Origin: an uncultured Lachnospiraceae bacterium
GTDB lineage: Bacteria > Bacillota > Clostridia > Lachnospirales > Lachnospiraceae
Assembly (NCBI GenBank): GCA_934343915.1
Contig: CAKRIL010000003.1
Location: forward strand, 37,068-101,067
Reading direction: 5' to 3'
Length of the DNA: 64,000 bases
The notes below the pieces were generated by a model. The model was not told where the DNA came from and searched no databases. It saw nothing but the letters and a program-made list of their open reading frames with translations. Shown here piece by piece: positions 45,113 through 52,415 of the stretch. The position numbers and the translations under genes were made by a program. Position 1 is the first letter of the stretch. The number at the start of each line of letters is the position of its first letter.

Positions 45113-46096
45113 ATGACAATCAGAATAGGTATTTTAGGCTACGGCAACCTCGGAAGAGGAATTGAATGTGCCATAAGACAGAATGATGATATGGAGCTTG
45201 TAGGCATCTTCACCAGAAGAAATCCTGAGACAGTTACACCTGCAACGAACGTACCTGTGTACTCCGTCGACATGCTTCCTTCAATGAAGGACAAGGTTGA
45301 CGTTCTCATGCTCTGCGGCGGTTCCGCAACAGACCTTCCTAAGCAGACCCCTGAGTATGCAAAGGACTTCAACGTAGTTGACAGCTTCGATACACACGCT
45401 CGTATTCCTGAGCACTTTGCGAATGTAGATGCTGCCGCAGCTGCCGGCGGACATATTGCAATGATTTCCGTAGGCTGGGATCCGGGAATGTTCTCACTCA
45501 ACCGCCTCTATGCCAACGCCATCCTTCGCGACGGCAACGACTACACCTTCTGGGGCAAGGGTGTAAGCCAGGGACATTCAGATGCAATAAGAAGAATCCC
45601 GGGTGTAAAGGATGCCAAGCAGTACACAATTCCTGTTGAATCAGCCCTTGAGGCAGTACGCGCATGCAAGAATCCTGAGCTTACCACAAGAGAGAAGCAC
45701 ACAAGAGAGTGCTTCGTTGTAGCTGAGGACGGAGCAGACAAGGCTGCAATCGAGAATGCAATCAAGACAATGCCTAACTACTTCTCCGACTACGATACAA
45801 CAGTTCACTTTATCTCCGAGGAGGAATTAAAGCGTGACCATGCAGGAATCCCTCACGGCGGCTTCGTTCTCCGTACCGGCAAGACGGGCTTAAACGGCGA
45901 GCACAACCATGTAATCGAGTACAGCTTAAAGCTCGATTCCAACCCTGAATTCACCTCCTGCGTTCTTGTTGCCTACGCAAGAGCAGCATACCGCATGAAC
46001 AAGCGCGGAATAAGCGGCTGCAAGACCGTATTCGATGTTGCACCTGCCGACCTCTCACCACTCTCTCCTGAGGAGATGAGAGCACATCTTCTGTAA
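45113..46096 (+). CDS. ddh: meso-Diaminopimelate D-dehydrogenase
   Basis: The 327-residue NADP-dependent enzyme makes meso-diaminopimelate from tetrahydrodipicolinate for peptidoglycan and lysine. It shows the Rossmann loop IGILGYGNLGRGIE, LCGGSATDLPKQTPEYAKDFN, VDSFDTHARIPEH, and the substrate-site block MISVGWDPGMFSLNR with WGKGVSQGHSDAIRRIPGV. HNHVIEYSLKLDSNPEFT follows. GGAGA lies before the ATG. It is monocistronic with its own promoter and terminator. Confidence 0.95.
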   Translation: MTIRIGILGYGNLGRGIECAIRQNDDMELVGIFTRRNPETVTPATNVPVYSVDMLPSMKDKVDVLMLCGGSATDLPKQTPEYAKDFNVVDSFDTHARIPEHFANVDAAAAAGGHIAMISVGWDPGMFSLNRLYANAILRDGNDYTFWGKGVSQGHSDAIRRIPGVKDAKQYTIPVESALEAVRACKNPELTTREKHTRECFVVAEDGADKAAIENAIKTMPNYFSDYDTTVHFISEEELKRDHAGIPHGGFVLRTGKTGLNGEHNHVIEYSLKLDSNPEFTSCVLVAYARAAYRMNKRGISGCKTVFDVAPADLSPLSPEEMRAHLL

Positions 46097-46138
46097 GTGC
46101 GAGATATTAATATATCTGTCAGATATTATTGATGGTAT

Positions 46139-46198
46139 AAACGGCGCCATTGTATGGGCTTTATATAGGCTGCATACATGGTGCCGTTGTTATTTGTA
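46139..46198 (+). terminator. Intrinsic terminator after ddh
   Basis: AACGGCGCCATTGTATG pairs with CATACATGGTGCCGTT (one G-T pair and a bulge allowed) over a 14-base loop. T-rich sequence follows. Confidence 0.75.
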
Positions 46199-46235
46199 TT
46201 TTTTATTGGTTATTATTATTGATATCTTGAAATTA

Positions 46236-47033
46236 CTACCATTTATTCTTAAGGATTTGACCTTTCAGGTATAAGTTCCCCCTCACTTCGCCTTTGAGTG
46301 GAGCTAACTGCTGTCTCTCTACAAGATAATAGATATTTTGACGTGAGCACCCCAGTATATCGCAGCTTTCTGTTGTATCGACAACATTTTTCTTAACAAA
46401 AGCTTTAAAATCGTTGAGTGTGAGCGGAATTACCTGTCCCGACTTATGCAAAATCCCCGCCGGAATGTCAATCGAATCGTTGAATGTTATAAAATAGCCT
46501 CCCGTTCCGACCTTACAAGACTGAAACAGCTCCGCATTCCCGATAACCTTATCAATACCCTCTACACGTTTTAAGCTTGTCAAATCAATCTTCCTTACCT
46601 CGTCATCTTCGAAAAAGCATAACAGCGTATTATTCTCTGTCGCTACACACTCGACAATATTTCTCCTTCTTCTGTCAAGCACATACCGCGGCAGGCTCTC
46701 AACCTTCCTTATATAGAGAGCATCCTGTGAGCATTTTCCCTCAGATATTTCCAAGAACTTTATTTCATTATATGATTTCAGCCCGTGATTCTTCAAAATA
46801 TCACCAATATTCTGTCTGCCGCTCGGAATCACCCTCTCCCTCACCCACATAAGGCTGATATCCCGCGGGATTGTAAATATCTTTTTCTTCACATAGGCAG
46901 TAAACAGCAGTGGTGCCGTCCACTCATCTAAGTATTCCTGAAGTTCTATGATACATGTGTCCTCCTTCTCATAGTACAGCAATACTCCTATTGATACATC
47001 AATCTCGCCATCGACTATCTCAAAGATTTTCAT
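46236..47033 (-). CDS. Partner of HipA-like kinase: DUF2442-like segment plus C-terminal HTH
   Basis: The 265-residue cytoplasmic protein has an N-terminal part I do not recognise. A central stretch (FEDDEVRKIDLTSLKRVEG, FITFNDSIDIPAGILHKSG) resembles DUF2442. The C-terminal segment of about 49 residues looks like a MerR/excisionase-type helix-turn-helix (TTESCDILGCSRQNIYYLVERQQLAPLKG). The ATG at 47033 follows GAGAGG and overlaps the kinase gene by 14 bases, so the two are translationally coupled; 47051 is an alternative start. By analogy with HipBA the HTH could control the kinase operon, but this is inferred. Confidence 0.65.
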   Translation of the reverse strand: MKIFEIVDGEIDVSIGVLLYYEKEDTCIIELQEYLDEWTAPLLFTAYVKKKIFTIPRDISLMWVRERVIPSGRQNIGDILKNHGLKSYNEIKFLEISEGKCSQDALYIRKVESLPRYVLDRRRRNIVECVATENNTLLCFFEDDEVRKIDLTSLKRVEGIDKVIGNAELFQSCKVGTGGYFITFNDSIDIPAGILHKSGQVIPLTLNDFKAFVKKNVVDTTESCDILGCSRQNIYYLVERQQLAPLKGEVRGNLYLKGQILKNKW

Positions 47034-47832
47034 ATATTTTGTACCTCTCATATATCATATTCCAAATCCTATCAATAAAAATGTCCGACAGAATATTCTC
47101 CATTCCTGCAAAAACGATATCTCTGTCGCCCACTTTAAGCTTATTGGCAAACAGCTCCCCGCTTCCCTTTATCAAACTCAGATTTTCATAACATGAATAT
47201 CCTCCTATAAAGTTCTGGCATCTCTTGTCTTCCATTATGTCAAACTTCTCAGCTTCCCTCTCCGACATGCACGAATACAGCAGCGACAATCCATGGTCGA
47301 ACAATGGTGCTATTCTGAGCGTGCGCGCCCTCGCATTCCTCAGCACTTCAATATTGGCTCCATGTCTGTCCCGATTAAGTATGATATAGTCAACCGCAAT
47401 CATCCTGTCTATATATTCCTTCCATCCGCAGCGCACGCAGAAATCATAATGTGTTTCACCCCTCTGTGCATTGGTGCGGTAATAATCGTCCAATGCAATC
47501 TTACTCTCTCCACGTTTCTTAAAGTCATCTGAGGCGCATAAATATGTGCTGTATACCCTTCCCTCGATTTCAATATCTGCATTGATAAGCTCATACCCCA
47601 AATGCTCGACTCCAAGCAGGGTAAGCAGCCGGTCTACTATTATCTCATTAACACATTCATGCCCTACAACTCCCTTAACCACGTCAAAATTGGAGAGCTT
47701 GTAATATTTCTTCACCCCATTTAATGTGGATTCGGACTTCAAAAAAGTTCCTGCCGTTCCGCTTGAACTCCTTATGTGTGACCATTTAAGATATGTTAAG
47801 TCCTGCTTCCCGCTAATTATATTGCTCACCAT
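47020..47832 (-). CDS. HipA-like protein kinase-fold protein
   Basis: The 270-residue protein shows HipA-type signatures. SSSGTAGTFLKSE (22-34) looks like a phosphate-binding loop and YYKLSN (43-48) carries a candidate ATP Lys. ILNRDRHGANIEV (151-163) is the catalytic N-x-D-R-H-x-x-N motif, and APLFDHGLSLL (175-185) holds the metal-binding Asp. All key residues look intact. It is shorter than HipA (about 440) and lacks the N-terminal HipA subdomain. It is first in a two-gene operon with an HTH protein. Its promoter region holds two 17-bp operator-like repeats. Target and toxicity are unknown. Confidence 0.72.
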   Translation of the reverse strand: MVSNIISGKQDLTYLKWSHIRSSSGTAGTFLKSESTLNGVKKYYKLSNFDVVKGVVGHECVNEIIVDRLLTLLGVEHLGYELINADIEIEGRVYSTYLCASDDFKKRGESKIALDDYYRTNAQRGETHYDFCVRCGWKEYIDRMIAVDYIILNRDRHGANIEVLRNARARTLRIAPLFDHGLSLLYSCMSEREAEKFDIMEDKRCQNFIGGYSCYENLSLIKGSGELFANKLKVGDRDIVFAGMENILSDIFIDRIWNMIYERYKIYENL

Positions 47833-47860
47833 TGTCCTGCCGCTCCCTTTTTATTTATTG

Positions 47861-47926
47861 TTTGTCGTGCGTAAAATAGCAGTAATATATATTATATAAT
47901 ATATTATTATTTGTCGCGCGTCAAAT
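47861..47926 (-). promoter_or_regulatory. Promoter with paired operator-like repeats of the HipA-like operon
   Basis: On the minus strand TTGACG (47919-47924) and TATTAT (47896-47901) lie 17 bases apart. Two direct repeats, ATTTGACGCGCGACAAA (47910-47926) and ATTTTACGCACGACAAA (47861-47877), match at 15 of 17 positions. One covers the -35 and the other lies downstream of the start site, a typical layout for autorepression. Confidence 0.7.
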
Positions 47927-47986
47927 GTTTATTCTGTGTGCAGACATAAATCGAAGTATGCAATACATTCAGACATATTTTTATGC

Positions 47987-48010
47987 AATAGGAACGAAGT
48001 TTCCTATTAC
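47987..48010. repeat. Short hairpin repeat, copy 1
   Basis: AATAGGAA-CGAAGT-TTCCTATT is an 8-bp palindrome with a 6-base loop. The same 24-base core recurs at 54969-54992. Here it abuts the left end of the composite palindromic repeat. Confidence 0.75.
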
Positions 48011-48314
48011 GATTCAGGTGTCAAAACATGCTTTCACGACTTCAATATGTATATCATGTTATAATTATGCATATCACGACTTTTGGGAGAAGCTTAGTTG
48101 TTCTTATGCCTCTGCTTATCACACAGCCACAGACGGCTTGGATGCCGGCTGAGTTGCAAACAGCCATGGATGGATGATTTTGCAACGTTGGCGGGAGTAG
48201 AATATTTTTTTCAGAGGCATTAGAACAACTTGCTTCGTACAACGGAGCTGATATGTATAATTATAACATGGTATACACATGAAAATCAGAACAACAGGTT
48301 TTGACACCTGAATC
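48011..48314. repeat. Palindromic MITE-like repeat, copy 2, nested in an outer inverted repeat
   Basis: The core (48050-48275) is the inverted relative of 17798-18026. Its 27-bp terminal repeats have two mismatches, and it shares ATATCACGACTTTTGGGAGA, GTTGCAAACAGCCATGG and AGAACAACTTGCTTCGTACA blocks with copy 1. It is wrapped in a further perfect 17-bp inverted repeat, GATTCAGGTGTCAAAAC (48011-48027) and its complement (48298-48314), which copy 1 lacks. The rest of 47833-48385 holds only the operon promoter and the hairpin repeat. Confidence 0.83.
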
Positions 48315-48385
48315 TCTATATATCAGATAGTCAGGATGAGAAGTTTAGACATAATTTATAAGCTGCATGCAGCAAAAAATTCCAA

Positions 48386-48990
48386 CTATCTTGCATCAAG
48401 AAGCCATCTTGCAATATCATAAATAAGAATGCCTTCATACTTATACATTTCATGATGAGTTCGTGCAATGATGATTTTTGTATATGCATCTTTGATTGCT
48501 AATAGTGGTGTATATTCTCTTTCAAAAGTTTTTTCCTCTCCTATATAATCGCTCACTTGAATATATATTACTTCATCGCCTTTCTTCGCAACAAAATCAA
48601 TTTCTTTTTTGTAAAGTTTACCTACATACACCTCATATCCACGACGCAATAATTCTAAATACCTTTACTATGAAGGCTGTTAATAGCTAATTCAAACTTA
48701 TAACATAATTGTACTTCATCAATAAAAACCAAATTATGAACATTTTTAATATATTTTGAAAGTACATACTCATGCAATGCATGATAATCCAACAGATTAT
48801 CATATTCCAAATCCTCAAGATTAATCATTATGACATTGACACCGGGTTCATTTGTCAAAATATATTCAATATAATCCTGCATTAATACAGACTTTCCACT
48901 TCTTCTAATACCGGTCACAACCTTAATATCAGGAGTATTATTAAGTTTCTTTAACTTATCTAAATAACTTGTACGTTCAATATGCTTCAT
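48386..48990 (-). pseudogene. Broken AAA ATPase (AAA_14/DUF4143 type)
   Basis: Two frames make one damaged gene. The 5' part (48655-48990) has MKHIERTSYLDKLKKL, Walker A TGIRRSGKSVLMQ and Walker B NLVFIDEVQLC, and ends SLHSKGI-stop. The 3' part (48386 to about 48660) has the DUF4143/nuclease-like end ELLRRGYEVYVGKLYKKEID and DEVIYIQVSDYIGEE. Intact members have roughly 180 more residues between these points, so an internal deletion with frame loss is the likely cause. It neighbours the composite repeat. Confidence 0.88.
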
Positions 48991-49135
48991 GTCCTATTCC
49001 CAATTTTTAAATTAAATTCATATTATGGTAATATTAATAGGTACAAAGCTCCGCTCCATGCAAACACGGCTTCACAAGCAGCTCAGCCTCGAAAGACTTC
49101 GTCTTTCTCGGTCGCGGCTGTCGCCGCTTACGAAT

Positions 49136-49183
49136 AAAAAAAGAAAGCCGAATACAAGTAAACTTGTATCGACTCTCTTTTTT
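49136..49183 (-). terminator. Terminator of the rplM-rpsI operon
   Basis: On the minus strand AAGAGAGTCGATACAAG pairs with CTTGTATTCGGCTTTCTT around TTTA (a few mismatches), followed by a T-run. It starts about 35 bases after the rpsI stop. Confidence 0.85.
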
Positions 49184-49215
49184 TATCCTTACGCTGCTTG
49201 TAGCATACGCGAATA

Positions 49216-49623
49216 TTATCTCTTTGAGAACTGTGGAGCACGACGAGCTGCCTTTAAGCCGTACTTCTTTCTCTCCTTCATTCTTGGGTCTCTTGTTAAG
49301 AAGCCGTTCTTCTTGAGTACCGGACGGAAGTCTGCGTCAGCCTTGCAAAGTGCTCTTGCAATGCCGTGACGGATAGCACCAGCCTGACCTGTTGTACCAC
49401 CACCGTGTACGTTGACGAGAACATCATACTTATCAGCGTTCTCAGTAGCTACGAGTGGCTGACGAACGATGAGCTTGAGTGTCTCAAGACCGAAATACTC
49501 ATCGATGCTTCTCTTGTTTATTGTGATATCGCCCTTACCAGGCATAATGTATACTCTTGCGATACTGCTCTTTCTTCTACCTGTACCATAGAATTTTGCG
49601 CTTGCTGCTTTTGCCTTAGCCAT
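49216..49623 (-). CDS. rpsI: 30S ribosomal protein S9
   Basis: The 135-residue protein has FYGTGRRKSSIARVYIMPGKG near the start and the S9 core NVHGGGTTGQAGAIRHGIARAL. It ends with the conserved tail DPRMKERKKYGLKAARRAPQFSKR, whose C-terminal Arg reaches the P-site tRNA. AGGAGG precedes the ATG. It follows rplM by 28 bases in the usual L13-S9 pair. Confidence 0.98.
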   Translation of the reverse strand: MAKAKAASAKFYGTGRRKSSIARVYIMPGKGDITINKRSIDEYFGLETLKLIVRQPLVATENADKYDVLVNVHGGGTTGQAGAIRHGIARALCKADADFRPVLKKNGFLTRDPRMKERKKYGLKAARRAPQFSKR

Positions 49624-49651
49624 TGTATTTTCCTCCTTCTTGTTCCCTTAA

Positions 49652-50080
49652 TTAAAATGTCAATGTCTCAGGCTTCTGAGCTGCGTGATCATGCTCAGGT
49701 CCTGCATATACATGAAGCTTTGTGTACATTGTTCTTCCTAAAGGTCCCTTTGGAAGCATACCCTTAACTGCTAACTCAACAGCTCTCTCAGGCTTCTTAG
49801 CCATAAGCTCTCTGAGTGTTGTCTCCTTCATGCCGCCAACATAGTCGGAATGATTGAAGTAAATCTTCTGGTCTAACTTCTTACCTGTAACCTTAACCTT
49901 GTCAGCATTAACGATGATTACATAATCACCTGTGTCAAGGCTTGGTGTAAATGTAGGCTTATTCTTACCTCTAAGTACTGCTGCAACATTAGCTGCAAGA
50001 CGGCCTAATGTATATCCTGTAGCGTCAACTACATACCATTTTCTTTCAATTGTTGATGGACTAGCCATAAATGTGTTCAT
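49652..50080 (-). CDS. rplM: 50S ribosomal protein L13
   Basis: The 142-residue protein contains KWYVVDATGYTLGRLAANVA, the L13 signature KVKVTGKKLDQKIYFNHSDYVGGMKE and MLPKGPLGRTMYTKLHVYAG. AAGGAGG lies before the ATG. It leads the rplM-rpsI operon, with a structured leader of about 160 bases and a strong promoter upstream. In most Firmicutes this pair follows truA directly; here about 7 kb of other genes intervene. Confidence 0.98.
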   Translation of the reverse strand: MNTFMASPSTIERKWYVVDATGYTLGRLAANVAAVLRGKNKPTFTPSLDTGDYVIIVNADKVKVTGKKLDQKIYFNHSDYVGGMKETTLRELMAKKPERAVELAVKGMLPKGPLGRTMYTKLHVYAGPEHDHAAQKPETLTF

Positions 50081-50240
50081 TGGTCAACCTCCTTGAAATT
50101 TTCAAAAGCGTATATTGATTCAAACATATAGGATGTCATCGGCGATAAGACCGACAACGTGCCGTATAATCGGCGAAAGTATATAGTAAAATGTCGTACC
50201 GGGGCTTTGGCTAGACACTTACTTTCGTACTGTCACAGTT
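50081..50240 (-). promoter_or_regulatory. rplM leader, probable L13 autoregulatory RNA
   Basis: The 5' untranslated region of about 160 bases contains several stems, for example TCGG/CCGA around 50140-50160 and a long AGTACGAAAGT/ACTTTCGCC pairing. Firmicutes rplM operons are known to have an L13 leader for feedback control. Assignment here rests on position and stem content, not on a covariance match. Confidence 0.5.
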
Positions 50241-50244
50241 TTAC

Positions 50245-50273
50245 ATTATATAATAGGTCGTCCATGATGTCAA
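50245..50273 (-). promoter_or_regulatory. Promoter of rplM-rpsI
   Basis: On the minus strand TTGACA (50268-50273) and TATAAT (50245-50250) are 17 bases apart, a consensus sigma-A promoter. The rest of 50274-50389 shows nothing recognisable. Confidence 0.9.
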
Positions 50274-50389
50274 CGTCTTTTTCAGATTTTTATACAGTTT
50301 TTTTTAACTTATCCACAAAAAATCTTTTTCAGATAAACTTTATCAACAGCATATAGCAGATCGTCCCGCCGAGGACATTTTACTCGAAT

Positions 50390-50929
50390 TTATTTTTTTA
50401 TAGTATTCCACGTTTTTATAAGCCTGTCAAGTGTCCACGCGGCATTTGCGGGGCTTGTGGACGGAAGCTTAACGGCCTCGCGCCCGGTAAGCGGATAGCA
50501 GTAGCGCATATACAGCTCATACGCCTTGCCGCCGTTCACATATATATTCTCTATCGAAGCATTTTTAAGTATCACACCTATGTCGTTCGGGACAACATTT
50601 TTGATTGAGCTGTCGCTCGAGCCCGCTATGTCGCACCTTGCTATGACATCCCACAGAGCTATGTGGTGAACGTGAAGGAATTCCTTCTTTTCCTCTATGG
50701 AAAATGTATTCACGGGACACTCCCTCGCGTTAAGCTTCTCTTCACCGCGCCCTTGTGAATCCGTTCCCTCAAATATCTCCCACAGCACGCGCCAAAATCT
50801 GTTCTGCGGATGTCCGTAATAAAAGTTGTTCTCCCTTGATTTGACCGACGGCATGGAGCCAAGAATAAGTATCCGGCTTCCCTCATCGTAAATCGGCTCA
50901 AAGGTATGCTCTATCGTGTGATACTCCAT
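50390..50929 (-). CDS. DNA-deoxyinosine (hypoxanthine) glycosylase, uracil-DNA-glycosylase superfamily
   Basis: The 179-residue protein shows family-6 UDG motifs: ILILGSMPSVKSRENNFYYG near residue 20, HPQNRFWRVLWEIF, an aromatic IALWDVIARCDIAGSSDSSI block, and the C-terminal STSPANAAW loop. Such enzymes excise deaminated adenine from DNA. AAAGGGTGG precedes the ATG. A 48-residue gene with its own ribosome site ends 21 bases upstream on the same strand and is probably cotranscribed. Confidence 0.85.
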   Translation of the reverse strand: MEYHTIEHTFEPIYDEGSRILILGSMPSVKSRENNFYYGHPQNRFWRVLWEIFEGTDSQGRGEEKLNARECPVNTFSIEEKKEFLHVHHIALWDVIARCDIAGSSDSSIKNVVPNDIGVILKNASIENIYVNGGKAYELYMRYCYPLTGREAVKLPSTSPANAAWTLDRLIKTWNTIKK

Positions 50930-50950
50930 GTGCCACCCTTTCCAAGGTGC

Positions 50951-51097
50951 TTACAGCGCCTTCTCTCCGTTCACATAGAGATGATAACCGTTTGCGGTTA
51001 CGTTTGTCAAGTCGCCGTCAAAGCCTCCGGCCGGCATTCCGTCCGGTGCCTCTCCGCTCTCAGAGGTCTCCAGTGCTGCCGCCTTTTTATTTCTCAT
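50951..51097 (-). CDS. Small 48-residue protein of unknown function
   Basis: The minus strand encodes MRNKKAAALETSESGEAPDG, a Met-Pro-Ala-Gly-Gly spacer and a C-terminal GYHLYVNGEKAL, with stop at 50951. GCAGGAGG lies seven bases before the ATG, a very good ribosome site. It has no signal peptide or membrane helix; the middle is acidic and Gly-rich. It stands immediately before the glycosylase gene and diverges from the AraC regulator. It may be a real small protein or the remnant of a larger one, since I recognise no family. Confidence 0.6.
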   Translation of the reverse strand: MRNKKAAALETSESGEAPDGMPAGGFDGDLTNVTANGYHLYVNGEKAL

Positions 51098-51154
51098 GGT
51101 ATTTACCTCCTGCCTGTGTACTACATATGTGTTAAAAAATGTGAAATACGGTCA

Positions 51155-51183
51155 TTGAAAACTTTAAGCTTTTTAGATATATT
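51155..51183 (+). promoter_or_regulatory. Promoter of the AraC regulator gene
   Basis: TTGAAA (51155-51160) and TATATT (51178-51183) are separated by 17 bases, 44 bases before the ATG. Confidence 0.7.
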
Positions 51184-51226
51184 ATTGTTAAGACAACTGA
51201 TACAATAACTACAAAGGAGTCCCACA

Positions 51227-52342
51227 ATGGATTTAAAGCACTACACACACAATCTCATATCTGAAGGAAAAGACCTTCCTCTTCCTGAGAGCTTCACGCG
51301 GTTCAAGATTGTCTGTCCTGAATATGCACCGCATGAGATAGAGGTAAAGCCTTACCCGTTCCCTGCGTCGGAGCACATATTTGCACTCATATGGGATATA
51401 AATCCACGGCATGTTGTATCTGCGACCATACTTCCGTCATCACAGCACTTTCTCTATTCCAAGGAATTTACGCCCGGAACCAGAACGCAGATGCACTCTC
51501 ACGAATATCTTGAATTATTTTATATAATTGACGGTGAATACAGGCAGAAGATTCTCGGAAACGAATATGTCTTTCACAAGGGTGAGCTGTGCCTGATTGA
51601 CCGGAACTGCCAGCATCAGGAGATACTTGGGGATAACCCGGCTACGATTCTTTTCCTCGGAATCACCAATATAATGTTCGATGATGTAATGGAAAGGCAT
51701 ATCACTACCGAGCGAATCTCTTCCTTTTTAAAGACCGCACTGCTCAAGCAGAAGTCGCTCCAGCAGTACCTTCATTTCCGACCGCTTCCGACACAGGCAT
51801 CTGCCGATGCTTCCATGGCGGTCTCAGGTACCGGGCATACCTCCCGCTCCCATGAGGGTATGGGCTCACTTATCGAGGATACCCTGATGCAGCTTCTCTC
51901 TGAGCTCGAACGCCACGACGAGGCTTCGCCTTATATATGCCAGGGGCTTCTGCTCAGAATATTCCATATACTGAGCACGCAGTACGACTTCTCAATATCA
52001 CAGAAGCTTAGAAAAGAGATGAACTGGATTCTGTTTGAGGAGATTACGGAATTCATGAATCAGAACCTCGCCGGCATATCACTTGCCGCCCTGACGGAGG
52101 AATTTCACTTTCAGGAGGATTATTTTAATAGGTTATTAAAAACTCAGGCAGGTCTTACCTACACTGAGTATCTCCAGCAATGCCGTCTTAAAAAGGCGGA
52201 GGAGCTTCTACTGTCAACCAGTTACAGCATTGATTACATTATGGAGCTTATCGGATACCACAATAAGGGGTATTTTTACAAGATATTCAGCGAACGCTAC
52301 AAGATGACACCGGCACAGTTCCGAAAGAACAAGAGGAATTAA
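51227..52342 (+). CDS. AraC family transcriptional regulator (cupin sensor)
   Basis: The 371-residue regulator has an N-terminal cupin domain, with the sugar-sensor-like stretch QMHSHEYLELFYIIDGEYRQ and FHKGELCLIDRNCQHQEI. The middle region is poorly conserved. The C-terminal AraC module (about 270-371) has helix-turn-helices ISLAALTEEFHFQEDYFNRLL and IDYIMELIGYHNKGYFYKIF. GGAGT precedes the ATG. It is convergent with phosphoketolase and shares a terminator, so a role in pentose or phosphoketolase control is plausible but unproven. Confidence 0.88.
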   Translation: MDLKHYTHNLISEGKDLPLPESFTRFKIVCPEYAPHEIEVKPYPFPASEHIFALIWDINPRHVVSATILPSSQHFLYSKEFTPGTRTQMHSHEYLELFYIIDGEYRQKILGNEYVFHKGELCLIDRNCQHQEILGDNPATILFLGITNIMFDDVMERHITTERISSFLKTALLKQKSLQQYLHFRPLPTQASADASMAVSGTGHTSRSHEGMGSLIEDTLMQLLSELERHDEASPYICQGLLLRIFHILSTQYDFSISQKLRKEMNWILFEEITEFMNQNLAGISLAALTEEFHFQEDYFNRLLKTQAGLTYTEYLQQCRLKKAEELLLSTSYSIDYIMELIGYHNKGYFYKIFSERYKMTPAQFRKNKRN

Positions 52343-52402
52343 AAAGGTCATGACACCTCTGCTGTCTAACAGCATTTTCAGCAAGGTGCCATGACTTTTT
52401 TA
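52343..52402. terminator. Bidirectional terminator between the AraC and phosphoketolase genes
   Basis: AAAAGGTCATGACACCT pairs imperfectly with AGGTGCCATGACTTTTTT. An inner GCTGT/ACAGC stem extends it, and a T-run lies on the + side and A-run on the other. Confidence 0.85.
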
Positions 52403-52415
52403 ACTACTTATTATC

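Noticed and set aside
49090..49112. GAAAGAC/GTCTTTC mini-hairpin upstream of the rpsI terminator region
   Set aside because: It is short and without a T-run, next to a much better terminator; there is no evidence for a function.
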